Below, piece by piece: positions 1 to 13,745 of a DNA stretch of 64,000 nt. This DNA comes from Letharia columbiana (Eukaryota; Ascomycota; Lecanoromycetes; Lecanorales; Parmeliaceae). Under the pieces are notes generated by a model, which was not told where the DNA came from, made no database searches, and saw nothing but the letters and a program-made list of their open reading frames with translations. Positions within the stretch are counted from its first letter, which is position 1; every line of letters begins with the position of its first letter. The stretch spans positions 1 through 64,000 of the forward strand of contig NW_023501041.1 in assembly GCF_014066305.1 (NCBI RefSeq). The letters run 5' to 3'. The position numbers and the translations under genes are program-made.

Positions 1-66
1 TCTATTAGTAATAATATATTAGCCTTCTCTCTCTTTAATAACTTTCCTCCCTCTTTCTTTATTAAC

Positions 67-506
67 TTCTCTCTCTCTCTCTTATCTTACTTTACTTTTA
101 TAACTATTAAATATTAAAATTAAATAATAACTTTCTACTCTTAACTCTTTAGACTCTCTCTTTTTAATTTTATTTATTTTTTTAAAAGTAGAAATAAATA
201 ATTTATTCGCTAGCGATAAGATAATTAATTTATATAAAAGATATATATCGCTAATAAATAATAGATAAAACCCTTTCTCCGCCAACTTCTCTCTCTCTCT
301 CTTATTCTACTTCACTTTTATAATTATTAAGTATTAAAATCGAATTATAGCTCTCTACTCTTAACTCTTTAGACTTTCTCTCTTTAACTTCGCTTACTTT
401 CTCGAGAGTAAAAATAAATAATTTATTCGCTAGCGATAAAATAATTAATTTATATAAGAGATATATATTATTAATAAATAATAGATAAAATAAAAAATAA
501 TAAATA
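67..506. repeat. 220-bp tandem duplication
   Basis: Two direct units of 220 bp lie side by side. Each begins with a CT-rich tract and contains the 8-base palindrome CGCTAGCG (at 208 and 428). The matching pair in the second composite copy has the palindrome at 9351 and 9571, again 220 apart, so the duplication is older than the duplication of the whole block. It has no coding capacity. Confidence 0.8.
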
Positions 507-2148
507 TTACTTCTATATTAAGAAGATAATTAATAATAAAAGATTATATATAATAATCTACTATTTTACGTATAAGAAGTTTAGATATTTTTTATATATC
601 GAAAAATACTTAAATATAAAAATTAATATCTCTTATCTATTCTATTATTTAGCGTATATTAAAATAAAAAAGATATAAATTTAGAAGAAATTTAAAAAGT
701 TAATATTTTAGAATAAATAATAATATTATTATTAAGAGTTTAAAATATTAAAAAAGAAATCGAAGAACGAATAAGAGAAGAAATAAGAGATCTAGAATTT
801 AAATAAAATCTAAGAGTAAGACGAAATTATATCTATACGCGAGTCTTAAATATAAATATAATACTTCGACTTACTAAAGATAAATTATAAATATAAATTA
901 TATTTAAAATAATAGCTTAATAATTAACGAACTATTTTACTTTTTATAAATAGAGTAAAATTAATAGAAATATAGTAATATAATATAACTAAATATACTA
1001 CTTTATCTACTTTCTCGAGAATAAAATAAAATATTTAATTTAAATTTTTATATATATAATTAATAAGATTAGCTTTTAATTAATTAAGATTTAATTAAGA
1101 TATATTATTTTAGAAAGCTAACTATCGAGCTTTAAGAAATCTTTATCTATAAGATTTTAATATATATAAAAGATTATAACGCTTAATAATATCTTATAAT
1201 TAGATTTATAAATATAAAGATACTAGCTTTTCTAATAATCGAGATTAGAAAATAAATCTTAATAAATTAAGATCTAATTTTATTATAATTTAAAGAAAAG
1301 AGATTATTATAGTTATAAGAAATAGAAGATTATAAAACTATAATAAAAGAAAGTTTAAAAAAGAATAATAATTATAATTATACTATATATAGCTTTAACG
1401 CGAAAAGCCTTACGCTTTAATTAGCTCGCTTAAATAAAACTAACTATTATTATTTTTATTATTATATTTTAACGCTTATTCTTTTCTTTTTAATAAATTT
1501 ATTATAATAAACTTATTATATATCTTATACCCTCGCTATCGCTTATAATATATATCTTATAATTATTTTTAAATTATAAGATAATACTTAAGTATTAAAA
1601 ATAACGATTTAAATTATTAATATATTTTAAAAGCTAACTCTATTATAATAGTTATTATAATTAAATAATAATTAAATTATTATAAATCTTAATAAGAAGA
1701 TAACTACGTATTTTATTAGCTCGATAAATTATAACTCGATATTATACGTATTATTAGAAAATCTCTAATTATATAATTATTATCTAAGATTAAACTCTTA
1801 TAAAGTTATATATTTATTATTACTCGCAATAAGATAATATAGAAAACTATAGATTTATTATAATATATCTATTATAATATATCTATTATTTATCTCTATT
1901 TATAAAACTAATATTAAAATTCGCTTAATTTTTATTATATTATATATTATTTAATATTAATAATATTATAAAACGCTTCTTAATATAAAAAGTCGCGAGA
2001 TATATAAGAATACGCTTTTTATATTAACGAATTTAGATTAATAAAATTAACTCTTTTATATATATTTAGATTATTAAAATAAAGAAGAAAATTATTTAAT
2101 AAATAATAGAAGCTTTAATATATATTTAAAGTTTTCTTATTAAAATTC
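507..2148. other. RIP-degraded DNA, no recognisable gene
   Basis: Densely mutated sequence shared with about 9650-11290. The part from about 1240 onward is also found a third time at about 8600-9143. No open frame, tRNA fold or known motif can be supported. It is probably the body of a dead transposable element, but the class cannot be told from the sequence. Confidence 0.6.
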
Positions 2149-3365
2149 TATTAATAACGATAGATTAACCTTCTCTCTCTTTAACGATTTTTCTTCCTCT
2201 TTCTTTATCAACTTCTCTTCTTCTCTCTTATTCTACTTTTTTAAGAGCGAAGCTTTCTTTATCTTAATTATTAAATATTAAAATTAAATTATAATTTCTT
2301 ACTCTTAACTCTATAAATACTCTCTTTTTAATTTTATCTATTTTCTTAAAAATAGAAATAAATAATCTATTCGCTAGCGGTAAGATAATTAACTTATATA
2401 AGAGATATATATTATTAATAAATAATAGATAAGATAAAAGATAATAAATATTACTTCTACGTTAAAAAGATAATTAATAATAAGAGATTATATATAATAA
2501 TTTACTATTTTACGTATAAGAAATTTAGATATTTTTCTTATATTAAAAGATACTTAAGTATAAGAGTTAATATCTTTTATTTATTTTATTATTTAATATA
2601 TATTAGAGTAGAGAAGCTATAGACTTAAAAGAAATTAAAAAAATTAAGTTTTTTAAATAAGAGATAATATTATTACTAAAAGTTTTAAATATTAAAGAAT
2701 AGATTAAAGAAGAAATAGAAGAAGAAATAAGAGATCTAGAATCTTAACGAAATCTAGAAATAAAATAAAATTATAAATCTAGATTATTAAAATAAAAAAG
2801 AAAATCGCTCGGCGAATAATAGAAGCTTTAATATATATTTAAAGTTTTTTTATTAAAATTCTATTAATAATAATAGATTAGCCTTCTCTCTCTTTAACGA
2901 CTTCTCTCTCTCTTTCTTCGCCGACTTCTCTCTTTTATTCTTATTTCGCTCTCTCGAAAATAAAGCTTTCTTTATTTTAGTTATTAAGTATTAAAATTAA
3001 ATTATAACTCTTTATATTAAACTCTTTAAACACTTTTTCTTCGACTTTATTTACTCTTTTAAAAGTAAAGATAAATAATTTATTCGCTAGCGATAAAGCG
3101 ATTAATCTATATAAGAGATATATATTATTAATAAATAATAGATAAAATAAAAAATAATAAATATTATTATTATATCGAAAAGATAATTAATAATAAAAGA
3201 TTATATATAATAGTTTACTATTTTACTTATAAGAAGTTTAAATATTTTTCTTATATTAAAAGATACTTAAATATAAAAGCTAATATCTCTTATCTATTTT
3301 ATTATATAATATATATTAAAATAGAAAAACTATAGACTTAAAAGAATAAATTATCTTCGCTTCGC
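2149..3365. repeat. 713-bp tandem repeat, two units
   Basis: Two direct units, with the internal palindrome CGCTAGCG at 2372 and 3085 (spacing 713). The second composite copy carries three units of the same period, so unit number has changed since the larger duplication. Each unit opens with a CT-rich stretch and ends in an A-rich purine stretch. All frames contain many stops. Confidence 0.8.
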
Positions 3366-4103
3366 TCTTCGCTCTACTCTTTATAAATTTAATTACTTAT
3401 TTATTTATATATATTACCGCGATAATACTTTATTTACTTATTTACTTATATATATTATCGCGATAACTCTTATAAATTTAGCTATTTAAAAAATAGAAAG
3501 AAATTATAGCGTTTAATTAAAGTAATAAATTAACTAGCGAGATTATAATATTTTCTCTAATACGCTATATTATCGATTCGATAAATATTATAATAATTAT
3601 CTTAAGAATTAATATATTATAAAAGAATTTCTATATAATATTACGCGTTTATTAAGATATACGATATTTTTAAATATTAATATCGCTACTATAACTAAGT
3701 TAACTAAGTTTTTTAATAGAATAAAATTAAAAGTTTACTTCTTAATTATTATATTATAGCTTCTAATTTAATAAAGATCTATTTAACTATTTATTCGACT
3801 TTTATTAAGAATTTCAAAAAAGGCTATATTACGTAATTATATATTTTTATTAAGAATTATATATACGTAGAGTATAAATATTATATATTAAGTAATATAT
3901 TAAAAAATTAAATATTAGCTATTTTAAAATCGATAAGATTAAGTTAAGACTATATATAAAAGATTATAACGCTTAATAATATTATATATTAAATTAATAT
4001 AATACTAAGATTTAGTATATATAATTAATAAATATAAAAGAAAGTATATTATAGCTTATATAAAGAAGAATAGATTTTAATATTAATAATATAAGATTTA
4101 TAT
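3366..4103. other. RIP-degraded DNA flanking the 34-bp array
   Basis: Shared with 13205-13745 plus 15472-15701, which are separated by the inserted mobile element. Bases 3881-3905 are the unoccupied version of the insertion site and let the element's ends be placed to the base. No gene is visible. Confidence 0.7.
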
Positions 4104-4783
4104 AACGCTAAATTCTAACGTATATAAATAAATATATAACGTTAAATTTCGACGTATATAAACGAATATATAACGCTAAATTCTAACGTATATAAATAAA
4201 TATATAACGTTAAATTTCGATATATATAAACGAATATATAACGCTAAATTCTAACGTATATAAATAAATATATAACGCTAAATTTTAATATATATAAATA
4301 AATATATAACGTTAAATTTTAACGTATATAAATAAATATATAACGCTAAATTTCGACGTATATAAACGAATATATAACGTTAAATTTTAACGTATATAAA
4401 TAAATATATAACGCTAAATTCTAGCGTATATAAACGAATATATAACGCTAAATTTCGACGTATATAAATGAATATATAACGCTAAATTTCGACGTATATA
4501 AATGAATATATAACGTTAAATTTCGGCGTATATAAACGAATATATAACGTTAAATTTTAACGTATATAAATAAATATATAACGTTAAATTTCGACGTATA
4601 TAAACGAATATATAACGCTAAATTTCGATATATATAAACGAATATATAACGCTAAATTCTAGCGTATATAAACGAATATATAACGTTAAATTTCGATATA
4701 TATAAACGAATATATAACGCTAAATTTCGACGTATATAAACGAATATATAACGCTAAATTCCGACGTATATAAACGAAAATAT
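4104..4783. repeat. 34-bp satellite array, 20 units
   Basis: Twenty head-to-tail units of exactly 34 bp, each starting AACG(C/T)TAAATT and ending in a TATATAA(A/C) run. The first unit starts at 4104 and the last at 4750. Units differ almost only by C/T and G/A transitions at a few fixed positions, for example GCTAAAT versus GTTAAAT and CGACG versus TAACG. A period of 34 is not a multiple of 3, so the array is unlikely to be coding. The last unit departs from the rest (GAAAATATGGCG). Confidence 0.95.
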
Positions 4784-5795
4784 GGCGTTAAAGTAATCTT
4801 ATTTTTTTTAACGAAGATAAATCTTAAATTCGATTTCGAAGATCTCTAAATCTATATTTTATTTACTATTAAGTATTTATATTAATAATTATACTATATA
4901 AAATATTTAAATAATATAAAATAATTTAAATAATAGAAATTAAGTTAGATTTTAGAAATTTTATAGAGAAAATTTAAACTATAAATAGATTTATAGATAT
5001 AGAATTATACTCTTAATTATACGTAGATCTAGAAGAGCTTATAGATAGACGACCGCTTTAAAGATAATTTAATAAGAAGATTAATATATCCCGCGCGCGA
5101 ATATATATATATTTATAAATATTTAAAAAGATTATAAGCTTAACGACTTAAATATAAATAATAATTAATTATAATTATTCGTAGATTAATATAGTTAATA
5201 AATAATACTTAATTTATATAAAAGTAAATTAAAAGCGTAGTTAAAGTATCGAGGTTATTCGATAAAGTTTAATAGCTTTATAAATACGCTAATAATAGAA
5301 ATTATATATTTATATAGCGAGATTTAATAACGCTAAAGCTAATATATTATATAGAGTCTTTTATAAATTAAAAATAAGTTAAATAATTAGATTATTTTTT
5401 TAATTAAAAAGAAGATAGATGATAGTATTAAGAGGCGATTAGCGTTACTTATAAATATAAGTTATTATTATTATTTATTTATTAATCTTATTAACTAGTA
5501 TTAAAAAGAGAATATTAAATTTATATATAAGTTTTAATATATAGTTAAATATAAATCGTAGTTATCTATTATAGATATAAATATTTATTACTATCTAATT
5601 ATTAACTTTATTAATTAATATTAATAATAGAATTTTAAATTTATATATAAGATATAGAGTATAATAAAGTATAATCTTCTTCTATCTAATACGAAGATAA
5701 GAATCTTATATAAATTATTAACGTATTTAATTAAGATATCTAATATTAATATATTTATATTAAGCGAATACTTAATAAAAGAAAAAGTTAATTTT
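4784..5795. other. RIP-degraded DNA, probably upstream part of a dead gene
   Basis: The first 220 bases are shared with 16586-16808; the rest is not repeated in the window. From about 5700 a plus-strand frame runs into the 37-codon repeats below and is open only if TAA/TAG are read as mutated CAA/CAG. Two partly similar segments of about 75-85 bases lie near 5461 and 5579. Confidence 0.5.
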
Positions 5796-6130
5796 CTTTA
5801 AATATATCTTTAATTAAGATAGCGAAGTTAATAAACGCGAAGAGAAAATAGCTAATAGAGTTTAATAATAAAATAATAACGAAGAGTTAAAAGTAATATT
5901 AACGCTTTTTAAATATATCTTTAATCGAAATAGCGAAATTAGTAAACGCGAAGAGAAAATAGTTAATAGAGTTTAATAATAAGATAATAGCGAAGAATTA
6001 AAAGTAACGTTAACGCTTTTTAAATATATTTTTAATCGAAATAATAAAGCTAATAAATATGAAGAGAAAGTAGTTAATAAAGTCTAGTAATAAGATAATA
6101 ACGAAAAATTAAAAGTAATATATTATAAGA
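5796..6130 (+). pseudogene. Dead gene fragment with 37-codon tandem repeats
   Basis: Three direct repeats of 111 bp start at about 5796, 5907 and 6018. The period is exactly 37 codons and one frame is shared by all three. That frame contains KREEK near the middle, three TAA codons in a row (likely Gln-Gln-Gln before RIP) and then EELKV. Every stop in the frame is TAA or TAG at a place where CAA/CAG to TAA/TAG would account for it. I infer the C-terminal repeat region of a former protein, charged and probably helical. The family is not recognised, and the start, end and introns cannot be defined. Confidence 0.55.
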
Positions 6131-6623
6131 ATAATTAATAAATAATAGATAGATCGAGAGAGAGTTAAAAGATAGAAAGAGATTCGAATATAATATTACG
6201 CTCTTAGTTAAAGTATAAAGGCGTTATATATAAGATAATAGATTTATCTTTATATATATAATAAACTAATTCTTAAATACGAGCTATTTATATATATAAG
6301 ATTCTATATAAATTTACTATTATAGAATATATAGAAGAGTTTATAAATCGTAGATTAATTAGAAATTTAAAAGTATATATTACTAGTATTAGATCTTAAT
6401 TAATTAAGATTTATTTAATAATATTAATAAGATATAATTAAAAGTATAAATTATTAATCTATAGATAAAAGTATACTTTTCTCTATTATAAGATTATTAG
6501 ATTATTAAATCTTATTTAATTAAGATTATCGTTTTCGCTTATAATAGTATAATCTTTATTCTCTTATTTTCTAATTTAATTTAATACTTTTATTCTTATC
6601 TACTTTATTTAACTACTTATTCT
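6131..6623. other. RIP-degraded DNA between two repeat tracts
   Basis: No repeat, RNA fold or readable frame stands out. A somewhat less damaged purine-rich stretch lies at 6140-6200. Confidence 0.5.
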
Positions 6624-6741
6624 TATTTATATTCTTCTTATTTATATTCTCTTTATTTATATTCTCTTTATTTATATTCTCTTTATTCGTATTCTTCTTA
6701 TTCGTATTCTCTTTATTTATATTCTCTTTATTTATATTCTT
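6624..6741 (-). repeat. 15-bp minisatellite, about 8 units
   Basis: About eight direct units of 15 bp, consensus TATTTATATTCTCTT, with CGT variants in two units and TCT endings in two. Fifteen bases are five codons, and a minus-strand frame reads repeating REYK followed by TAA (possibly Gln before RIP). It may be a repeat within a dead coding region, but a simple AT-rich microsatellite is also possible. Confidence 0.75.
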
Positions 6742-9143
6742 ACTTCTAATAACGTTACTCGCTTTAAGAAATATTCGATTTAGAGATTATAGAGTTAATA
6801 ATTTAAAGAGAGTAAAAAGCTTCTTAAAAATCGTATTCTTTAAATTTATTATATTAATCTTTATAAGGGGGATTTAAGATATTATATCGCGCTTTAATAT
6901 CTCTATAATATACGTATTAAATATTATAAGAAAAATCTTTATATTCTTAATTACTATTAATTAACGAGTAATTAAACTTATATAAACTCTTTAACTATAA
7001 GCTTTTAAGTAGCTAGAGAAATATTAATATAGAATCTAAATAATTATTTAAATTTCTTATATTTATAAGAAGAAAGAATTTAAAGAAAGAAAGAAGAAGA
7101 TTATATATTTAAAGACTTATAAAAATTCTCTTAATATATCTCTAATATACTTCTTCTTTATTACTCTCTTACGTTTTATAATTTAATCGAGATATTTAGA
7201 TATATAATTAAAAAGAAAATAAGTAATATATTAAGCGATAAGATTTAAATCTCTCTTCTTTATTTTTAATTAATACTCTTTATAGATCTTTTTAACGTAG
7301 CTAATAACTTCGATATCGCGATTATTAATTAAGATTTTCTTAACCTCTATTATAAGTAATATAAATTTCGCTAAATCGAATAATTTAATATACTCGACGT
7401 TTATAGTTTAAATAAATTCGTTAAAAATAATATAATACTAATTAATAATCTTCTATAACTCGATTAACGTTTTATTAAAAGCGGATATATAATAAAAAAA
7501 AGCGCTTTATATTAAGAGAAGAGTTTACTAAATATAAATAAAATTATTTTTAAATAATATTATTTTAAAATATTAAAGAATCTTAGTTTAAGATTAAATT
7601 AGCGTATAGTTTTAGATAAATAAATTATTTAGAATATTATAATAGCGAAAGTTAATATAAGTTTATTTAAATAAGATTATTAATATAAATATAGTTATTA
7701 TCTTATACTTTTTAGATATTATTTAAATATATATATATTAATTAGAATTTATATAGAGTAGAAGATAATAAGTAGAGATATCGAAATTATTTCGATTTTA
7801 GATATATATTTCTTAGATACGCGTTTCTTAATTACGTATTTTTTAGACTCGCGTTTTTTAAATTTATATTTCTCTACTTTATAGTCGCTAATAACTATTT
7901 ATTCTAATTTAGAGTTAAGTCTTTATATCTTATAGTCGTTATTAGATTAAGTAATTTTAAAATCTAATATTATTTAATTAGTTATCTCGCTTAACTAGAT
8001 AAAGTTCTTATTACTATAAAGCTTTTAATTAGAAGTCTTATCTTTTTTATTAAATTTAGAATTTTTAATAGTAAGAGATATATTAATATTATTATTAATA
8101 GCTAACTTTAACTCTTTAATAATCTTCTTAATCTCTATTTTTATATTTTTAATCTCTATTTTTACTTTCTTAATATTTATCTTTACTTTTTTTAAATTTA
8201 TAATAATCTTTTAAATAAATATTAAAATATAATTAGCTTTATACTTAATATCTTAATTAAATAATTTTTTATTATTAATATAATTATAAATAACTTATAA
8301 AGTCTAAATTATATTAATTCGAGTTAGATTAATAATAAATATAAATTTATATAATTAAGACGTATAGCTAGATTATCGACTAAGAAATTACTATAATTAA
8401 AACTATAATTAGAGACTATAGTACTCGAGATTTATAAAGAAATAGCGTATAAGAAAATTTATTAATATATATAAATAAAAAAATCTATTAATATATATAA
8501 ATAAAAAAATTAAAAGTAAAGATAATTACTATAGAGTAGTCGAAGTCGGAGAATATTATATTATTAAAATTACTAAGCTTCTAGTATAGACGTTAACTTT
8601 TTTAATAATTAAGATTAATAAATAAATCTTAATAAATTAAAATCTAATTTTATTATAATTAAAAGAGAAGAGATTATATTACTATAATTAAAAGAGATAA
8701 AAGATTATAAAACTATAATAGAAGAGAGCTTAAAGAAGAATAATAGCTATAATTATATTATATATAACTTTAATATAAAAAGTCTTATATCTTAACTAGC
8801 TTACTTAAGTAGAATTAATTATTATTATTTTTATCGTTATATTTTAACGCTTATTCTTTTCTTTCTAATAAATTTATTATAATAAATTTATTATAATATA
8901 TTTCTTATAATTAAAATCTATTTAACTTTTATTATATTATATACTATTTAATATTAATAGCGTTATAAGATATTTCTTATTATAAAGTATCGCGAGATAT
9001 ATAAGAATATACTTTTTATATTAATAAATTTCGATTAATAAAATTAACTCTTTTATATATATTTAGATTATTAAAATAAAGAAGAAGATTATTTTATAAA
9101 TAATAGAAGCTTCGATATACGTTTAAAGTCTTCTTATTAAAAT
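6742..9143. other. RIP-degraded DNA, no recognisable gene
   Basis: Heavily mutated single-copy sequence to about 8600. From there to 9143 it matches 1240-2160 and 10380-11300. Near 8100-8200 there is a short run of similar pyrimidine-rich repeats. No tRNA, ORF or domain could be supported. Confidence 0.55.
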
Positions 9144-12100
9144 TCTATTAGTAATAATATATTAATCTTCTTCCTCTTCGATAACTTCCCTCCCTCTTTC
9201 TTTATTAACTTCTCTTTCTCTCTCTTATTTCGCTTCGCTTTTATAATTATTAAGCGTTAAAATTAAATAATAGCTCTCTACTCTTAACTCTTTAGACTCT
9301 CTCTTTTTAACTTTATTTACTTTCTCGAGAATAAAGATAAATAATTTATTCGCTAGCGATAAGGCGATTAATTTATATAAGAGATATATATTATTAATAA
9401 ATAATAGATAAAATCCTTTCTTCGTCGGCTTCTCTCTCTCTTTCTTATTTTACTTCGCTTTTATAATTATTAAGCGTTAAAATTAAATTATAACTCTCTA
9501 TTCTTAACTCTTTAAACTTTCTCTTTTTAACTTTATTTACTCTCTTAAAAATAAAGATAAATAATTTATTCGCTAGCGATAAAGCGATTAATTTATATAA
9601 GAGATATATATTGCTAATAAATAATAGATAAGATAAAAGATAACGAATATTATTTCTATATTAAGAAGATAATTAACGATAAAAGATTATATATAATAAT
9701 CTACTATTTTATATATAAAAAGTTTAAATATTTTTTATATATCGAAAAATACTTAAATATAAGAGCTAATATCTCTTATTTATTTTATTATTTAGTATAT
9801 ATTAGAGTAGAAAAGATATAAATCTAGAAGAAGTTTAAGAAGTTAATATTTTAGAATAAATAATAATATTATTATTAAGAGTTTAAGATATCGAAGAAGA
9901 GATCGAAGAACGAATAAGAGAAGAAATAAGAGATTTAGAATTTAAATAAAATCTAGAGATAATATAAAATTATATCTATACGCGGGCTTTAAATATAAAT
10001 ATAATACTTCGACTTATTAAAGATAGATTATAAGTATAAACTATATTTAGAATAATAGCTTAATAATTAGCGAGCTATTTCGTTTTCTATAAATAGAGTA
10101 AAGTTAATAAAAACGTAATAATATAATATAGCTAAGTATATTACTTTATTTACTCTCTTAAAAATAAGATAAAATATTTAATTTAAGTCTTTATATATAT
10201 AATTAATAAGATTAACTCTTAATTAATTAAGATCTAATTAAGATATATTATTCTAGAAAACTAATTATCGAGCTTTAAGAAATCTTTATTTATAAGATTT
10301 TAATATATATAAAAAATTATAATATTTAATAATATTTTATAATTAGATTTATAAATATAGAGGCGCTAGCTTTTCTAATAATTAAGATTAGAAAATAAAT
10401 CTTAATAAATTAAGATCTAATTTTATTATAATTTAAAGAAAAGAGATTATTATAATTAAAAGAGATAAAAGATTATAAAATTATAATAGAAGAAAGCTTA
10501 AAGAAAAATAGTAATTATAATTATATTATATATAGCTTTAACGCGAAGAGTCTTATATTTTAACTAGCTCGCTCGAATAAAATTAATTATTATTATTTTT
10601 ATTATTATATTCTAACGCTTATTCTTTTCTTCTTAATAAACTTATTATAATAAATCTATTATATATCTTATACTCTCGCTATCGCTTATAATATATATCT
10701 TATAATTATTTTTAAATTATAAGATAATATTTAAATATTAAAGATAATAATTTAAATTATTAATATATCTTAAAAGCTAACTCTATTATAATAATTATTA
10801 TAATTAAATAATAATTAAGTTATTATAAATCTTAATAAGAAGATAATTATATATTCTATTAACTCGATAAATTATAGCTTAATATTATATATATTATTAG
10901 AAAATCTCTAATTATATAATCGTTATTTAAGATTAAATTCTTACGAAATTATATATTTATTATTACTCGCGATAAAATAATATAGAAAACTATAAATTTA
11001 TTATAATATACTTATTATAATATATTTATTATTTATCTCTACTTATAAAGCTAATATTAAAATTTACTTAATTTTTATTATATTATATATTATTTAATAT
11101 CGATAATACTATAAAGCGCTTTTTATTATAAAGAGTTATAAGATATATAAAAATACGCTTTTTATATTAACGAATTTTAATTAATAAAATTAACTCTTCT
11201 ATATATATTTAGATTATTAAAATAAAAAAGAAAATCGTCTTATAAATAATAGAAGCTTTAATATATATTTAAAGTCTTTTTATTAAAATTCTATTAATAA
11301 TAATAAATTAATCTTCTCTCTTTTTAACGACTTCTCTCTCTCTTTCTTCGCTAACTTCTCTCTCTCTCTTTTATCTTACTCTTTTAAAAATAAAACTTTC
11401 TTCGCTTTAATTATTAAATATCGAAATCGAATTATAACTACTTACTCTTAACTTTATAAATATTCTCTCTTTAACTTCGCTTACTTTCTTAAAAGTAGAG
11501 ATAAATAATTTACTCGCTAGCGATAAAGCGATTAATCTATATAAGAGATATATATTATTAATAAATAATAGATAAGATAAAAAATAGCGAATATTACTAT
11601 TACGTTAAAAAGATAATTAATAATAAGAAATTATATATAATAATTTACTATTTTACGTATAAGAAATCTAGATATTTTTCTTATATCGAAAGATATTTAA
11701 ATATAAAAGCTAATATCTCTTACTCGTTTTATTATTTAACGTATATTAAAATAGAGAAATTATAGACTTAAAAGAAATTAAAAAAATTAAGTTTTCTAAA
11801 TAAGAAGTAATATTATCGCTAAGAGTCTTAGATATTAAAGAATAAATCGAAGAATAAATAAAAGAAGAAATAAGAGATCTAGAATCTTAACGAAATTTAG
11901 AAATAAGATAAAATTACGAATCTAGATTATTAAGATAAAAAAGAAAATCGCTCGATAAATAATAGAAGCTTTAATATATATTTAAAGTTTTTTTATTAAA
12001 ATTCTATTAATAACGATAGATTAGCTTTCTCTCTCTTCGATAACTTCTCTCCCCTTTCTTCGTTAACTTCTCTTTTCTATTCTTATTCTACTCTTTTAAG

Positions 12101-13745
12101 AGCGAAGTTTTCTTTATCTTAATTATTAAGCGTTAAAATCGAATTATAACTTTCTACTCTTAACTTTATAAATATTTTTCTTTTAACTTTACTTACTTTC
12201 TTAAAAGTAGAAATAAATAATTTATTCGCTAGCGATAAGATAATTAATTTATATAAGAGATATATATTATTAATAAATAATAGATAAGATAAAAGATAGC
12301 GAATATTATTATTACGTTAAAAAGATAATTAATAATAAGAGATTATATATAATAATTTACTATTTTATATATAAGAAGTTTAGATATTTTTCTTATATTA
12401 AAAGATACTTAAATATAAAAGCTAATATCTTTTATTTATTTTATTATTTAGCGTATATTAGAGTAAAGAAGTTATAGATTTAAAAGAAATTAAAAAAATT
12501 AAGTTTTCTAAATAAGAGATAATACTATCGCTAAAAGTCTTAGATATTAAAAAATAAATTAAAGAATAAATAAAAGAAGAGATAAGAGATTTAAGATCTT
12601 AATGAAATCTAGAGATAAAATAGAATTACGAATTTAAATTATTAAGATAAAGAAGAAAATCGCTCGACGAATAATAGAAGCTTCGATATATATTTAAAGT
12701 TTTTTTATTAAAATTCTATTAATAATAATAGATTAGTCTTCTCTCTCTTTAATAACTTCTCTTCTTCTTTCTTTATTAACTTCTCTTTCTTATTTTTATT
12801 TTACTTTCTTAAAAGCGAAGCTTTCTTTATCTTAGCTATTAAATATTAAAATCGAATTATAGCTCTCTACGCTAAACTCTCTAGACGCTCTCTCTTCGAT
12901 TTTATCTACTTTCTTAAAAATAGAGATAAATAATTTACTCGCTAGCGATAAGATAATTAATTAATATAAGAGATATATATTATTAATAAATAATAGATAA
13001 AATAAAAGATAACGAATATTATTACTACGTCGAAAAGATAATTAATAATAAGAGATTATATATAATAATTTACTATTTTACTTATAAGAAGTTTAAGTAT
13101 TTTTCTTATATTAAAAGATACTTAAATATAAGAGTTAATATCTCTTATTTATTCTATTATATAGTATATATTAAGATAAAAAAGCTATAAACTTAAAAGA
13201 ATAAATTATCTTCGCTTCGCTCTTTACTCTACTCTTTATAAATTTAATTACTTATTTATTTATATATATCGCTATAATAATATTTTACTTACTTATTTAC
13301 TTATATATATTATCGCGATAACTCTTATAAATCTAACTATTTAAAAAATAGAGAGAGATTATAATATTTAATCGAAGTAATAAACTAATTAATAAAGCTA
13401 TACATTTTCTCTAATACGCCGCGTTATCGATTCGACGAGTATTATAATAATTATCTCGAGAATTATATATTATAAAAAAAATTCTATATAATATTACGCG
13501 TTTATTAAGATATATAATATTTTTAAATATTAATATTACTACTATAGCTAACTTAGCTAAATTTTTTAATAAAATAAAATTAAAAGTTTACTTTTTAATT
13601 ATTATATTATAACTTCTAATTTAATAAAAATCTATTTAACTATTTATTTAACTTTTATTAAAATTTTTAAAAAAGATTATATTACGTAATTACGTATTTT
13701 TATTAAAAATTATATATATATAAAGTATAAATATTATATATTAAA
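9144..13745. repeat. RIP-mutated composite repeat, copy 2 (left of the island)
   Basis: Homologous to position 1 onward. It contains the 220-bp pair (palindrome at 9351 and 9571) and then three 713-bp units (palindrome at 11515, 12227 and 12940), one more than copy 1. The homology continues on the far side of the mobile element at 15472. All frames are closed by RIP-type stops. Confidence 0.85.
11292..13200. repeat. 713-bp tandem repeat, three units
   Basis: Direct units start near 11292, 12005 and 12718; the conserved CGCTAGCG lies at 11515, 12227 and 12940 (spacings 712 and 713). Pairwise differences are nearly all C/T or G/A, as expected if each unit was mutated independently by RIP after duplication. 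Confidence 0.85.

Larger units (their letters stand above)
1..5000. repeat. RIP-mutated composite repeat, copy 1
   Basis: This block aligns along its length with 9144-16808 at an initial offset of 9143 bases, apart from one missing 713-bp unit and the mobile element in the second copy. Homology ends near 5000/16808, just past the 34-bp array. CA and TG are almost absent and every frame is closed by TAA/TAG, which is the mark of RIP rather than simple AT drift because CpG and CpT remain. No protein family could be recognised. Pyrimidine-rich tracts (CTCTCT) recur at the start of each sub-unit. The block is cut by the window edge, so its left end is not seen. Confidence 0.85.

Noticed and set aside
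82..285. 67-codon ORF on the minus strand
   Set aside because: Lies in a RIP-mutated 220-bp unit. The matching second unit and the copies near 9210 do not preserve it.
4104..4783. CRISPR array
   Set aside because: Units are contiguous 34-bp repeats with no distinct spacers, in a fungal-type RIP context.
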